DNA from: Streptomyces peucetius
GTDB taxonomy: Bacteria > Actinomycetota > Actinomycetes > Streptomycetales > Streptomycetaceae
Direction: 5' to 3'
DNA: 64,000 nt
Assembly: GCF_025854275.1 (NCBI RefSeq)
Contig: NZ_CP107567.1
Location: forward strand, 3,968,001-4,032,000
The notes beneath the pieces were generated by a model. The model saw only the letters and a program-made list of their open reading frames with translations. It was not told the origin of the DNA and did not search any database. Position numbers and translations under genes: made by a program. Position 1 is the stretch's first letter. The number at the start of each line of letters is the position of its first letter. Below, one piece after another: positions 54,850-63,443 of the stretch.

Positions 54850-56397
54850 TCAGACCGACGGCTGCGGGCCCGTCCCGTTCCCGCCCGCGCCCGCAGGAGA
54901 GGCACCCCATTCCACGCGCGGCCCCTCCCCTTCCAGTGCTGCGGCATGCCGCGGCTGGTGCGTCGTCCCCAGGACGAACGCGTCCGGCGCGCCGTCGAGC
55001 ACGCCCCCACCGGGGTCGTCCGAGCCGTCCTGGCGTACGCCGTCGCGTTCCGGCATGAGGATGTCGCGCACGATCACGGCGCAGAGATACAGCGTCCCGA
55101 GCAGGTGCAGCGCGATGGCCAGCTGGTAGCCCTCGACCGGCAGTCCCTGGTGCTTGGGGCTGGTCGTGTACGCCAGGTACATCCAGATGCCCAGGTAGTA
55201 CATGACCTCGCACGCCTGCCAGACGAGGAAGTCACGCCAGCGGGGGCGGGCGAGCGCGGCCAGTGGAATCAGCCACAGCACGTACTGCGGCGAGTAGACC
55301 TTGTTGGTGAGGATGAACGCGGCCACGACCAGGAAGGCGACCTGGGCGAAGCGCGGGCGGCGGGGCGCCCTCAGAATGAGCAGACCGATGCCGGCGCAGG
55401 CGACGAGCATCATCAGGGTGGCGTAGGTGTTGACCTTCTCGACGTCGATCGATTCGCCGGTGCGCTGCGTGATGATCAGCCAGAACGAACCGAAGTCGAT
55501 CCCTCGTTCCTGGCTGAAGGTGTAGAACTTCTTCCAGCCCTCCGGCGCGAGCAGCATCACGGGCAGATTGACCGCGAGCCAGACCGCCGCCGCGCCGAGC
55601 GTCGCCGTGGTGAATTCGCGCCATTTGCCGGCCCGCCAGCACAGGACCAGCAGCGGCCCCAGCAGCAGCACGGGGTAGAGCTTGGCGGCGGTCGCGAGTC
55701 CGATGAGAATGCCGAACGCCAGAACCCTGCCGCGTGACCACATCAGCATCGCCGCCGCGGTCAGCGCCACGGCGAGCAGGTCCCAGTTGATGGTGGCGGT
55801 GAGGGCGAACGCGGGAGCCAGGGCGACGAGCAGCGCGTCCCAGGGGCGCCGTCGGTGGGTGCGGGCGATACAGACGGCGATGATCGCGGCACAGATCATC
55901 AGCATGCCCGCGTTGACCATCCAGTACAGCTGCTGCTGGTCCTGGCCCGAGCTGCCGCCCACGCCGCTGAACCATGAGGCGACCTGCATGAACACGCCGG
56001 TCAGCACGGGGTACTCCAGGTACTCCATGTCGCCGGGGAGCCGGTCGAAGTAGGGGATGAGGCCTTCGGAGAAGCCACGGCCCACGAACAGATGGGGGAT
56101 GTCCGAGTAGCAGGCGTGGGTGTACTGCGAGCTCGTTCCTCTGAACCAGGCCCAGTTGTAGCAGGGCAGCTTCTGCACCATGCCGAGCGCGAACATCCCG
56201 ATGGCGACGAGCGCCACCACATGAACGGGCGTGAACCGGCCGTTGCCGCCGTGCAGTGCCCAGCGTCCTGCGGGGCCGCCGATCAGCTCACTGCCGGCCG
56301 CGGCGATCCGGTCGCGCCGCGTGGGGCGCACGTCGTCGGGCGCGGGGCGCGCGCCGGACCGTTCCTCGTACACGCTCGTCTGCTCTGCGCTGGGCAT
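54850..56397 (-). CDS. GT87-family polyprenyl-phosphate mannosyltransferase-like protein
   Basis: The 515-residue integral membrane protein has about eleven predicted helices and an N-terminal cytoplasmic segment. A loop after helix 1 contains CYNWAWFRGTSSQYTHACYS and DRLPGDMEYLEYPVLTGVFM, typical of the PimE/DUF2029 group that uses polyprenyl-phosphate mannose. It may add mannose to membrane lipids or glycans. I chose ATG 56397; ATG 56406 and further codons upstream are possible. Confidence 0.83.
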   Translation of the reverse strand: MPSAEQTSVYEERSGARPAPDDVRPTRRDRIAAAGSELIGGPAGRWALHGGNGRFTPVHVVALVAIGMFALGMVQKLPCYNWAWFRGTSSQYTHACYSDIPHLFVGRGFSEGLIPYFDRLPGDMEYLEYPVLTGVFMQVASWFSGVGGSSGQDQQQLYWMVNAGMLMICAAIIAVCIARTHRRRPWDALLVALAPAFALTATINWDLLAVALTAAAMLMWSRGRVLAFGILIGLATAAKLYPVLLLGPLLVLCWRAGKWREFTTATLGAAAVWLAVNLPVMLLAPEGWKKFYTFSQERGIDFGSFWLIITQRTGESIDVEKVNTYATLMMLVACAGIGLLILRAPRRPRFAQVAFLVVAAFILTNKVYSPQYVLWLIPLAALARPRWRDFLVWQACEVMYYLGIWMYLAYTTSPKHQGLPVEGYQLAIALHLLGTLYLCAVIVRDILMPERDGVRQDGSDDPGGGVLDGAPDAFVLGTTHQPRHAAALEGEGPRVEWGASPAGAGGNGTGPQPSV

Positions 56398-56551
56398 GGT
56401 GCACATCCTGCCGTACGAAGCCGGGGACACGGCGAGGGCCGCCGCCCCGGTGCCCGGCACAGTCGATGTGCCTTCCCGGGTGCGGCGGCCCTCGCCGACG
56501 GTTCCGTGCCAGGCGCCGGCCGGCGGTCATCGGCCGGCCGGCGCCCTCACC

Positions 56552-59206
56552 TCACTCTTCTCCGTCCGTGCCCGCGAAGAGGCCACCACCGCTGTTGCCG
56601 GTTCCGCCGCCGTTGCCGTTCCCACCGGTGTCCGTACCGCCGTCACTACCGGGCGGCGTCGCCGGGGAGGACGACACGCCCCCGTTCTCGCCGCCCTGGT
56701 CGGTGCCTGCGTCGGTGCCGCCGTCGACGCCGCAGGTCCAGTCCTCCCACGGGTTGCAGGTCTCCGAGGGCCGCCCTCCCGGGCTCTGCGACGGGCTCTG
56801 CGAGGGCGACTGCGACGGGCTCTGAGAGGGCGACTCGGAGGGAGAGTTGCTCGGGCTCGGCTTCGGGCTGGGGGCACCGCCGCCGTAGACGGCCTCGCCG
56901 TCGATGGGCTCCGCCTCGGTGAACTTCATGATCTTCGTGCCCTTGAGGGCATTCGACATGTAGTCCTGCCAGATCTCGGACGGGAACGACGAACCGTGGA
57001 TCTTGTCCTGGCCACCGGTGTCGTACATCTCGAGGAACTCGCGGTTCTTGTTCTTCTCGTTGTCGTCGAGGCGGTACATGTCGATGGCCGTCGACAGCTG
57101 CGGCGTGTAGCCGACGAACCATGCCGACTTGTTGCCGTCGGTCGTACCCGTCTTGCCCGCGACCTGGCGTCCGGGGATCCGGGCGTTCTTGCCGGTGCCC
57201 TCTTCGACCACGTCCACGAGAACGTCGGTCACGTTGTTGGCGATGTTCTTCTCGAAGGCCTGCTCGGCCTCGTCCTCGTGCTTGTAGACGGTCACGCCCT
57301 TGTGCTCGACGAACTTCACCGAGTACGGCTCACGCTGCTCGCCTTCTGCGGCGAAGGTCCCGTAGGCACTGGCCATGCGGATGGCGCTCGGCTCGGAGAT
57401 GCCGAGCGAGAAGGAGGGCACATTCCCCTTGGTCAGGCTGGATTCGAGCAGACCCGCGTCGACGGCCGCCTCACGGACCTTCGGGATGCCGATGTCCATG
57501 CCGAGCTGCACATAGGGGGAGTTCGCGGAGTGGATCATGGCTTCGCGGAGGCTGATGTTGCCGTAGTCCTCCTGACCGTCGTTGGTCTGGAGCCACTCCT
57601 TGCCTTCCTCGTTGTGCCAGATCGAACCGTCCCAGTTCCTGATCTTGAGCTTGTTCTTGCCGCTGTACCGGCTCTTGTCGGGATCGACGATCCGGCGGGT
57701 GTCGGCTCCCTGCTCCGCACCGAGCTCCGGATCGCGGACTCCGTCGCGCATGGCAGCCGCCAGGACGAACGGCTTGAACGTCGAGCCGACCTGTGCGCCC
57801 GTCGCGTCGGAGTTGTTGGTGAAGTGCTTGGTCGCGTCCTCACCGCCGTAGATCGCGACGATCTGGCCCGTTCGGGGATCGACCGAGGCGCCACCGAACT
57901 GGACGTGGGTGTCCGTCTTGGGGCGCTTCTTCGGGTCGATGTTCTCGTCGATGACCTTCTTGACGGCCTTCTCGAGCTCCTGGACCTTCTTCTTGTCGAA
58001 GGTCGTGTGGATCTCGTAGCCGCCCTTGGTCAGGTCCTCGGCGGTGATTCCCCGGGTGTTGCTGTTCACGAAGTTGGCCTTCGCCAGGTCGACGAGGTAG
58101 CCGATCTGACCGCTGAGCTGCGCGTTCTTACGGGGCTCCTCGATCGGGGGGAGCTCGGTGTACTTCTGGCGCTCCGCGGCTTCCAGGTGATCGTCCTTGA
58201 CCATCTCGTCGAGGATCCAGGTCCAGCGCTTCGTCAGCCGCTCGGTGTTGGCCTCTTTGGTCGCCGCCTTGTCGATGGAGGTGGCGCCGGCCGGGTCGTA
58301 GTACGTCGCACCCTTGAGGAGGGACGCCAGGACGGCGCACTCGCTCGCGTTCAGCTCCTTGGCGTTCTTGTTGAAGTACGTGCGGGCGGCTGCCTGGATA
58401 CCGTAGGCGCCACGGCCGTAGTAGGAGGTGTTGAGGTAGCCCGCCATGATGTCGGACTTCTCCATCTGAGAGTCGATCTTCATGGAGATGAACAGCTCTT
58501 TGAACTTACGGCTGAGGGTCTGGTCCTGGTTGTTGAGCCGCGCGTTCTTCACGTACTGCTGGGTGATGGTGGAGCCACCCTGGGTCTGCTCGCCGAGTGC
58601 CATGTTGAACACGGCCCGGCCGATACCCATCGGGTCGATGCCCGAGTCCTCGCGGAAGGTCTTGTTCTCCGCCGAGATGACCGCGTTCTGCATCTCATCG
58701 GGGATCTGTCCGATCCCGATGATCTGCCGGTTGACCTCACCACCGGTGGCGACCATCGGCGAGCCGTCGTCCCAGTAGTAGACGTTGTTCTGCGCTCCGG
58801 CGATCTTGGCCGGCTCGGGGATCCCCACCATGGCGTAGGCGATCGTCCCCGCCGTCATCAGGCTGGCGAGGAACCCCAGGAACAGTCCGGTGACGAGCTT
58901 CCACGACGGCACCCAGCGACGCCAGCCGTACTTGTCATGGCGGGGGTAATCGACCAGCCGCTTCTTCCCCGGCGGGCCACCTCGGCGCCCGGCCACGTCG
59001 TGCCCGACCGCACCGCGACGACCGCCACCCCGCTGGGCGGCGCGCCGGGCCTCGGCGCGGCCGCCGTAGGGGCGCTCTTCGCCGTGGGAGACGGAGGAAG
59101 AGGCCGGCGGGGCGCCCCGACGGCCGGAAGGCTGCTGGGCGGCGCGTCTGGCCGCGGCTCGCCCGCCACCCTGTGGCTGCGGCTGTTTGCGACGGTGCTC
59201 GCTCAT
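56552..59206 (-). CDS. Class A penicillin-binding protein (bifunctional)
   Basis: The 884-residue protein has a long basic Arg/Gly-rich cytoplasmic N-terminus (about 95 residues) and one membrane helix (WKLVTGLFLGFLASLMTAGT). The GT51 glycosyltransferase has EDSGIDPMGIGRAVFNM, GGSTITQQYVKN and KFKELFISMKID. The transpeptidase has STFKPF (SxxK), SANSPYVQLG (SxN) and AGKTGTTDG (KTG). The C-terminal tail of about 100 residues is low-complexity, with repeated S-P-S-Q units and Gly/Asp-rich stretches. It polymerises and cross-links peptidoglycan outside the membrane. Confidence 0.95.
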   Translation of the reverse strand: MSEHRRKQPQPQGGGRAAARRAAQQPSGRRGAPPASSSVSHGEERPYGGRAEARRAAQRGGGRRGAVGHDVAGRRGGPPGKKRLVDYPRHDKYGWRRWVPSWKLVTGLFLGFLASLMTAGTIAYAMVGIPEPAKIAGAQNNVYYWDDGSPMVATGGEVNRQIIGIGQIPDEMQNAVISAENKTFREDSGIDPMGIGRAVFNMALGEQTQGGSTITQQYVKNARLNNQDQTLSRKFKELFISMKIDSQMEKSDIMAGYLNTSYYGRGAYGIQAAARTYFNKNAKELNASECAVLASLLKGATYYDPAGATSIDKAATKEANTERLTKRWTWILDEMVKDDHLEAAERQKYTELPPIEEPRKNAQLSGQIGYLVDLAKANFVNSNTRGITAEDLTKGGYEIHTTFDKKKVQELEKAVKKVIDENIDPKKRPKTDTHVQFGGASVDPRTGQIVAIYGGEDATKHFTNNSDATGAQVGSTFKPFVLAAAMRDGVRDPELGAEQGADTRRIVDPDKSRYSGKNKLKIRNWDGSIWHNEEGKEWLQTNDGQEDYGNISLREAMIHSANSPYVQLGMDIGIPKVREAAVDAGLLESSLTKGNVPSFSLGISEPSAIRMASAYGTFAAEGEQREPYSVKFVEHKGVTVYKHEDEAEQAFEKNIANNVTDVLVDVVEEGTGKNARIPGRQVAGKTGTTDGNKSAWFVGYTPQLSTAIDMYRLDDNEKNKNREFLEMYDTGGQDKIHGSSFPSEIWQDYMSNALKGTKIMKFTEAEPIDGEAVYGGGAPSPKPSPSNSPSESPSQSPSQSPSQSPSQSPGGRPSETCNPWEDWTCGVDGGTDAGTDQGGENGGVSSSPATPPGSDGGTDTGGNGNGGGTGNSGGGLFAGTDGEE

Positions 59207-59497
59207 CGAACGACTACTCCTCGGGCAGGCGAGACGCCTGGAAGCGGCAGTTGAGTTCCGGTCCCCCCGAAATGGATACGGACGGGCCCCACGAGGGGCT
59301 CATCCGCTGTGCATCCACGGCGATGACGCGTGGGGGCGTCACATGGTTCCCGCTGGTCTGCATCCGCACAGACTACGCACGGCCAAAACCCCCCTAGGCC
59401 TGAAGTTCACCCCAAATCAGGCGACTCGACCCCGGCGAATTGACGATGTGACGCCGCTCACCGTGGCCCCTCTTGTCGCCACCGCCGCGCCGTTCTA
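59207..59497. other. Divergent upstream region without a gene
   Basis: This is most of the 359-bp gap between the PBP and PadR genes. I see no credible coding frame. The right end leads into the PadR palindrome. Confidence 0.4.
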
Positions 59498-59532
59498 TCG
59501 TGCTGATGTATCGACTCGATACATCAGCACGA
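59498..59532. promoter_or_regulatory. 35-bp palindromic operator of the PadR gene
   Basis: TCGTGCTGATGTATCGA (59498-59514), one central C, and TCGATACATCAGCACGA (59516-59532) form a perfect 17-bp inverted repeat, 33 bp before the PadR start. PadR regulators typically bind ATGTAT-type dyads, so autoregulation is likely. Confidence 0.8.
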
Positions 59533-59565
59533 CATAGGCCACCGGGACCGGCGAGGGAGGCGACT

Positions 59566-60282
59566 GTGAGCAGGCGCTCCGGCATCCTCGAGTTCGCCGT
59601 TCTCGGTCTCCTCCGCGAAGCCCCGATGCACGGCTACGAGCTGCGCAAGCGGCTCAACACGTCACTGGGAATCTTCCGGGCCTTCAGCTACGGGACCCTC
59701 TACCCCTGCCTCAAGACGCTGGTCGCCAACGGCTGGTTGATCGAGGAGCCGGGGAATGCTCCCGAGGACGCCCTCGCCGCCTCGCTCGCGGGCCGACGCG
59801 CCAAGATCGTCTACCGGTTGACGGCAGAAGGTAAGGAGCACTTCGAGGAGCTGCTCTCCCACACCGGACCCGACACGTGGGAGGACGAACACTTCGCCGC
59901 CCGCTTCGCCTTCTTCGGCCAGACGGAGCGCGAGGTGAGGATGCGGGTGCTCGAGGGCCGCCGCAGCCGGCTGGAGGAGCGCCTGGAGAAGATGCGCGCC
60001 TCGCTGGCCCGCACCCGCGAGCGCCTCGACGACTACACCCTCGAGCTCCAGCGTCACGGCATGGAGTCCGTGGAGCGCGAGGTGCGCTGGCTGAACGAGC
60101 TCATCGAGAGCGAGCGGACGGGGCGGGATCAACGACGAACCGCGCCCGGGACCACCGCTCAGCAGGACGACACATCTGGAGCGACGGGCGGCCTGCCCCG
60201 GCACAGGGACGACGAGCCCTCCGGAGGGACACCTCCCAAGGGTTCCACCCCGCCGGATCCGTCCGACGACACCGCCAAGTGA
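59566..60282 (+). CDS. PadR-family transcriptional regulator
   Basis: The 238-residue protein has a PadR winged helix ([37 protein letters not shown]), a Vir-type C-terminal helical dimerisation domain ([20 protein letters not shown]) and a disordered Pro/Gly-rich tail of about 45 residues. I chose GTG 59566 because GAGGGAGG lies just upstream; the open frame runs left into the operator. It is 62 bp before ino1 in the same direction, and may control it. Confidence 0.88.
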   Translation: MSRRSGILEFAVLGLLREAPMHGYELRKRLNTSLGIFRAFSYGTLYPCLKTLVANGWLIEEPGNAPEDALAASLAGRRAKIVYRLTAEGKEHFEELLSHTGPDTWEDEHFAARFAFFGQTEREVRMRVLEGRRSRLEERLEKMRASLARTRERLDDYTLELQRHGMESVEREVRWLNELIESERTGRDQRRTAPGTTAQQDDTSGATGGLPRHRDDEPSGGTPPKGSTPPDPSDDTAK

Positions 60283-60344
60283 GGCCCTGCGCACCGCAGG
60301 GTTTCAACCGGAATACCGAGATCACACACAGGGAGCAACCGCCA

Positions 60345-61427
60345 ATGGGTTCGGTTCGCGTAGCCATCGTCGGCGTGGGCAACTGCGCCGCCTCGCTGGT
60401 GCAGGGCGTCGAGTACTACAAGGACGCCGACCCGGCCGGCAAGGTGCCGGGTCTGATGCACGTCCAGTTCGGCGACTACCACGTGCGTGACGTGGAGTTC
60501 GTGGCCGCCTTCGACGTGGACGCCAAGAAGGTCGGCCTCGACCTCTCGGACGCCATCGGCGCCAGCGAGAACAACACCATCAAGATCTGCGACGTGCCGA
60601 ACACCGGCGTCACCGTTCAGCGTGGCCACACCCTCGACGGTCTGGGCAAGTACTACCGCCAGACCATCGAGGAGTCCGCCGAGGCCCCGGTCGACATCGT
60701 CCAGACCCTGAAGGACAAGCAGGTCGACGTCCTGGTCTGCTACCTGCCCGTCGGTTCCGAGGACGCTGCGAAGTACTACGCGCAGTGCGCCATCGACGCC
60801 AAGGTCGCGTTCGTCAACGCTCTCCCGGTCTTCATCGCCGGGACCAAGGAGTGGGCGGACAAGTTCACCGAGGCCGGTGTCCCGATCGTCGGCGACGACA
60901 TCAAGTCCCAGGTGGGTGCCACCATCACGCACCGCGTCATGGCGAAGCTCTTCGAGGACCGGGGTGTCATCCTCGACCGCACGATGCAGCTGAACGTCGG
61001 CGGCAACATGGACTTCAAGAACATGCTCGAGCGCGAGCGCCTGGAGTCCAAGAAGATCTCGAAGACGCAGGCCGTCACCTCGCAGATCCCCGACCGTGAG
61101 ATGGGCGAGAAGAACGTCCACATCGGCCCGTCGGACTACGTGGCCTGGCTGGACGACCGCAAGTGGGCCTACGTCCGCCTCGAGGGCCGCGCCTTCGGTG
61201 ACGTCCCGCTGAACCTGGAGTACAAGCTCGAGGTCTGGGACTCCCCGAACTCGGCGGGTGTCATCATCGACGCCGTGCGCGCCGCGAAGATCGCCAAGGA
61301 CCGCGGTATCGGCGGCCCCATCCTCTCCGCGTCCTCGTACTTCATGAAGTCCCCGCCGGTGCAGTACTTCGACGACGAGGCTCGCGAGAACGTCGAGAAG
61401 TTCATCCAGGGCGAGGTCGAGCGCTGA
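60345..61427 (+). CDS. ino1: Inositol-3-phosphate synthase
   Basis: The 360-residue NAD-dependent enzyme turns glucose-6-phosphate into inositol-3-phosphate, needed for phosphatidylinositol and mycothiol. It starts [20 protein letters not shown] (Rossmann loop) and has the actinobacterial core [20 protein letters not shown] near residue 185, [12 protein letters not shown] near residue 217 and [16 protein letters not shown] near residue 300. ATG 60345 follows GGGAG. The long terminator after it ends the PadR-ino1 unit. Confidence 0.97.
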   Translation: MGSVRVAIVGVGNCAASLVQGVEYYKDADPAGKVPGLMHVQFGDYHVRDVEFVAAFDVDAKKVGLDLSDAIGASENNTIKICDVPNTGVTVQRGHTLDGLGKYYRQTIEESAEAPVDIVQTLKDKQVDVLVCYLPVGSEDAAKYYAQCAIDAKVAFVNALPVFIAGTKEWADKFTEAGVPIVGDDIKSQVGATITHRVMAKLFEDRGVILDRTMQLNVGGNMDFKNMLERERLESKKISKTQAVTSQIPDREMGEKNVHIGPSDYVAWLDDRKWAYVRLEGRAFGDVPLNLEYKLEVWDSPNSAGVIIDAVRAAKIAKDRGIGGPILSASSYFMKSPPVQYFDDEARENVEKFIQGEVER

Positions 61428-61445
61428 GCGTTCGCACCTGACCGT

Positions 61446-61486
61446 CGCGGAGGGTCCCCGGGTCGTCGGCCCGGGGACCCTCCGCG
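61446..61486 (+). terminator. Terminator with a 17-bp perfect stem
   Basis: CGCGGAGGGTCCCCGGG (61446-61462) pairs perfectly with CCCGGGGACCCTCCGCG (61470-61486) around a 7-nt loop, 18 bp past ino1. Confidence 0.85.
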
Positions 61487-61504
61487 TATGTGACCCTTGC
61501 TCGC

Positions 61505-62773
61505 ATGCCCGTCGTACGTGATCTGCGCGTACTCCTGCGCCTGCCGAACTTCCGCCGACTGCTGACCGTACGGTTGCTCTCGCAGTCGGCCGACGGCGTC
61601 TACCAGGTCGCCCTCGCCACGTACGTGGTGTTCTCTCCCGAGAAGCAGACCTCGCCGGCGGCGATCGCCTCGGCCATGGCCGTACTGCTCCTCCCGTACT
61701 CCTTCGTCGGCCCCTTCGCCGGCGTCCTGCTGGACCGCTGGCAGCGCCGTCAGGTCTTTCTGTACGGGAATCTGCTGCGTGCCGTGCTCGCCGGCTGCAC
61801 CGCGCTGCTGATCCTCGCCTCCGTCCCGGACTGGCTCTTCTACGTCTCGGCCCTGTCCGTCACCGCTGTCAACCGCTTCGTCCTGGCCGGACTCTCCGCG
61901 GCGCTGCCGCGGGTCGTCGACCCCGACCGTCTGGTCATGGCCAACTCCGTCTCACCGACTGCCGGGACACTGGCCGCGACCGCCGGGGGCGGTCTGGCCT
62001 TCCTCGTGCGACTCGTCGCCTCAGACTCGGACGCCGTGGTGGTCCTGGTCGGAGCAGTGCTCTATCTCTGCTCGGCGCTCGCGTCACTGCGCATGGCCCG
62101 CGAACTGCTCGGCCCCGACCAGGACGTGGTGCAACCTGGTCTGGGCGCCGCCCTCGCCTCCACCACGCGCGGCCTGCTGGACGGCCTGCGCCATCTGGGT
62201 CACCGCCGCACCGCGGCCCGTGCGCTCGCCGCGATGACCCTGCTGCGCTTCTGCTACGGGGCGCTGACGGTCATGGTGCTCATGCTGTGCCGCTACTCCT
62301 GGTCGACGGACGAGTCGGAGGGACTCGCCCTGCTCGGACTGGCTCTCGCCGTCTCGGGCGCCGGCTTCTTCGCGGCGGCCGTGGTGTCCCCGTGGGCGAT
62401 CGGAAAGCTCGGCCGGTTCGGATGGATGGTGGCCTGCGCGGCGGCCGCTGCCGTCCTTGAGCCGGCACTGGCGCTGCCCTTCGCTCCGGCACCCATGTTC
62501 GTGGCCGCGTTCGTACTCGGCCTCGTCGCCCAGGGCACGAAGATCGCGACGGACACCGTGGTGCAGACATCCGTGGACGACGCCTTCCGCGGCAGGGTCT
62601 TCTCCCTCTACGACGTGCTCTTCAACGTCGCATTCGTCGGCGCTGCGGGCGTCGCCGCCCTCATGCTGCCCCCTGACGGCCGGTCCGTCGTGCTGGTCGT
62701 CATGGTGGCTGGGATCTACGCGGCCACGGCCGTCGCCTTGGGCCGTTGGAGGCACGCGGGGCGAGTGCTATAG
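61505..62773 (+). CDS. Major facilitator superfamily transporter
   Basis: The 422-residue protein has twelve predicted helices, LLDRWQRRQVFLYGNLLRAV in the loop between helices 2 and 3 (the MFS signature region) and a central cytoplasmic loop around residue 205. The substrate is unknown. I chose ATG 61505; the GTG at 61490 lies only 3 nt after the ino1 terminator stem, leaving no room for a ribosome site. Confidence 0.85.
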   Translation: MPVVRDLRVLLRLPNFRRLLTVRLLSQSADGVYQVALATYVVFSPEKQTSPAAIASAMAVLLLPYSFVGPFAGVLLDRWQRRQVFLYGNLLRAVLAGCTALLILASVPDWLFYVSALSVTAVNRFVLAGLSAALPRVVDPDRLVMANSVSPTAGTLAATAGGGLAFLVRLVASDSDAVVVLVGAVLYLCSALASLRMARELLGPDQDVVQPGLGAALASTTRGLLDGLRHLGHRRTAARALAAMTLLRFCYGALTVMVLMLCRYSWSTDESEGLALLGLALAVSGAGFFAAAVVSPWAIGKLGRFGWMVACAAAAAVLEPALALPFAPAPMFVAAFVLGLVAQGTKIATDTVVQTSVDDAFRGRVFSLYDVLFNVAFVGAAGVAALMLPPDGRSVVLVVMVAGIYAATAVALGRWRHAGRVL

Positions 62774-62820
62774 CGTGCCCGCGTCAAAGGATTCGAGCGC
62801 ATGTTCACGGCAGTTTCCAC

Positions 62821-63346
62821 ATGCCCTATCCGCCGCAGCAGGGACAAGGCCCGTACGGGCAGCCCGGCCCGTACGGCCAGCAGCCGCAGTAACCGCAGCC
62901 CGGATACGGCTATCCGCAGCAGCCCCAGCCCGGGTACGGCTACCCACAGCAGCAGGCGCCGCAGCAGAAGTGGGGCACGCCGCCTCCCCCGCCTCCGGCG
63001 CCCGCACGCCCTGGCCTCAGCCTCAAGATGAAGTTCCAGATAGTCGTCGGCGTCCTGGCCGCGATCGCGTTCGCCGTGTTCTGGTTCATGGGCCGGGACG
63101 ACGCGGACACAGCGAAGGTCGGCGACTGCCTCAAGAGCAGCGGCAACGACATCAACCCGGACCTTCAGGTGGTCGACTGCGGCGGCACCGAGGCGGCCTA
63201 CAAGGTGGTCTCCGTGCACAACGACACGACGGACTGGGAAAATCTGCGCAGGCAAGGCCGACATCGGCTACTACGAGCAGACCGATGGCGGCCGACGCAG
63301 CTCAGGCAAGTCGTTCGTGCTCTGCCTCAACGAGATCAAGAAGTAG
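62821..63346 (+). pseudogene. Broken proline/glutamine-rich membrane protein (LppU/SCO3897-like)
   Basis: From ATG 62821 the frame encodes a P-Y-G-Q-Q-P-rich N-terminus, which stops at an in-frame TAA (62890-62892, one change from CAA). The same frame then resumes with GYGYPQQPQPGYGYPQQQ, one helix (FQIVVGVLAAIAFAVFWFMG) and an extracytoplasmic domain with KVGDCLKSSGNDINPDLQVV. Near 63240 a one-base indel shifts the frame; in the new frame it reads CAGKADIGYYEQTDGGRRSS and ends LCLNEIKK at 63346. The intact homologues are secreted Cys-paired domain proteins of unknown function. Two separate lesions argue for real decay. Confidence 0.7.
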
Positions 63347-63347
63347 C

Positions 63348-63401
63348 CCGCCCGCGTCGGGGGTCATGTTTCACGTGAAACATGACCCCCGACGCGGGCG
63401 G
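63348..63401. repeat. 54-bp perfect palindrome centred on parS
   Basis: The arms 63348-63374 and 63375-63401 are exact reverse complements (27 bp each). The centre is a perfect parS (63368-63381). It starts 2 bp after the broken gene and can act as a terminator hairpin. Confidence 0.85.
63368..63381. other. parS site
   Basis: Perfect GTTTCACGTGAAAC at the centre of the 54-bp palindrome. Confidence 0.92.
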
Positions 63402-63441
63402 AAGGGCGCGGTGTTTCACGTGAAACACCGCGCCCTTCCGC
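63398..63441. repeat. 44-bp perfect palindrome centred on parS
   Basis: The arms 63398-63419 and 63420-63441 are exact reverse complements (22 bp each) around a second perfect parS. The centre is 45 bp from that of the first palindrome, and the two overlap by 4 bp. It ends 2 bp before the stop codon of the CCA-adding enzyme gene. Confidence 0.85.
63413..63426. other. parS site
   Basis: Perfect GTTTCACGTGAAAC at the centre of the 44-bp palindrome. Confidence 0.92.
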
Positions 63442-63443
63442 GC

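Noticed and set aside
56231..59254. 1007-codon plus-strand frame over the PBP gene
   Set aside because: Antisense to a class A PBP with all catalytic motifs; Val/Asp/Arg-rich shadow.
63028..63378. Separate small gene starting at 63028
   Set aside because: It is in the same frame as ATG 62821 and is part of one broken gene, not an independent start.
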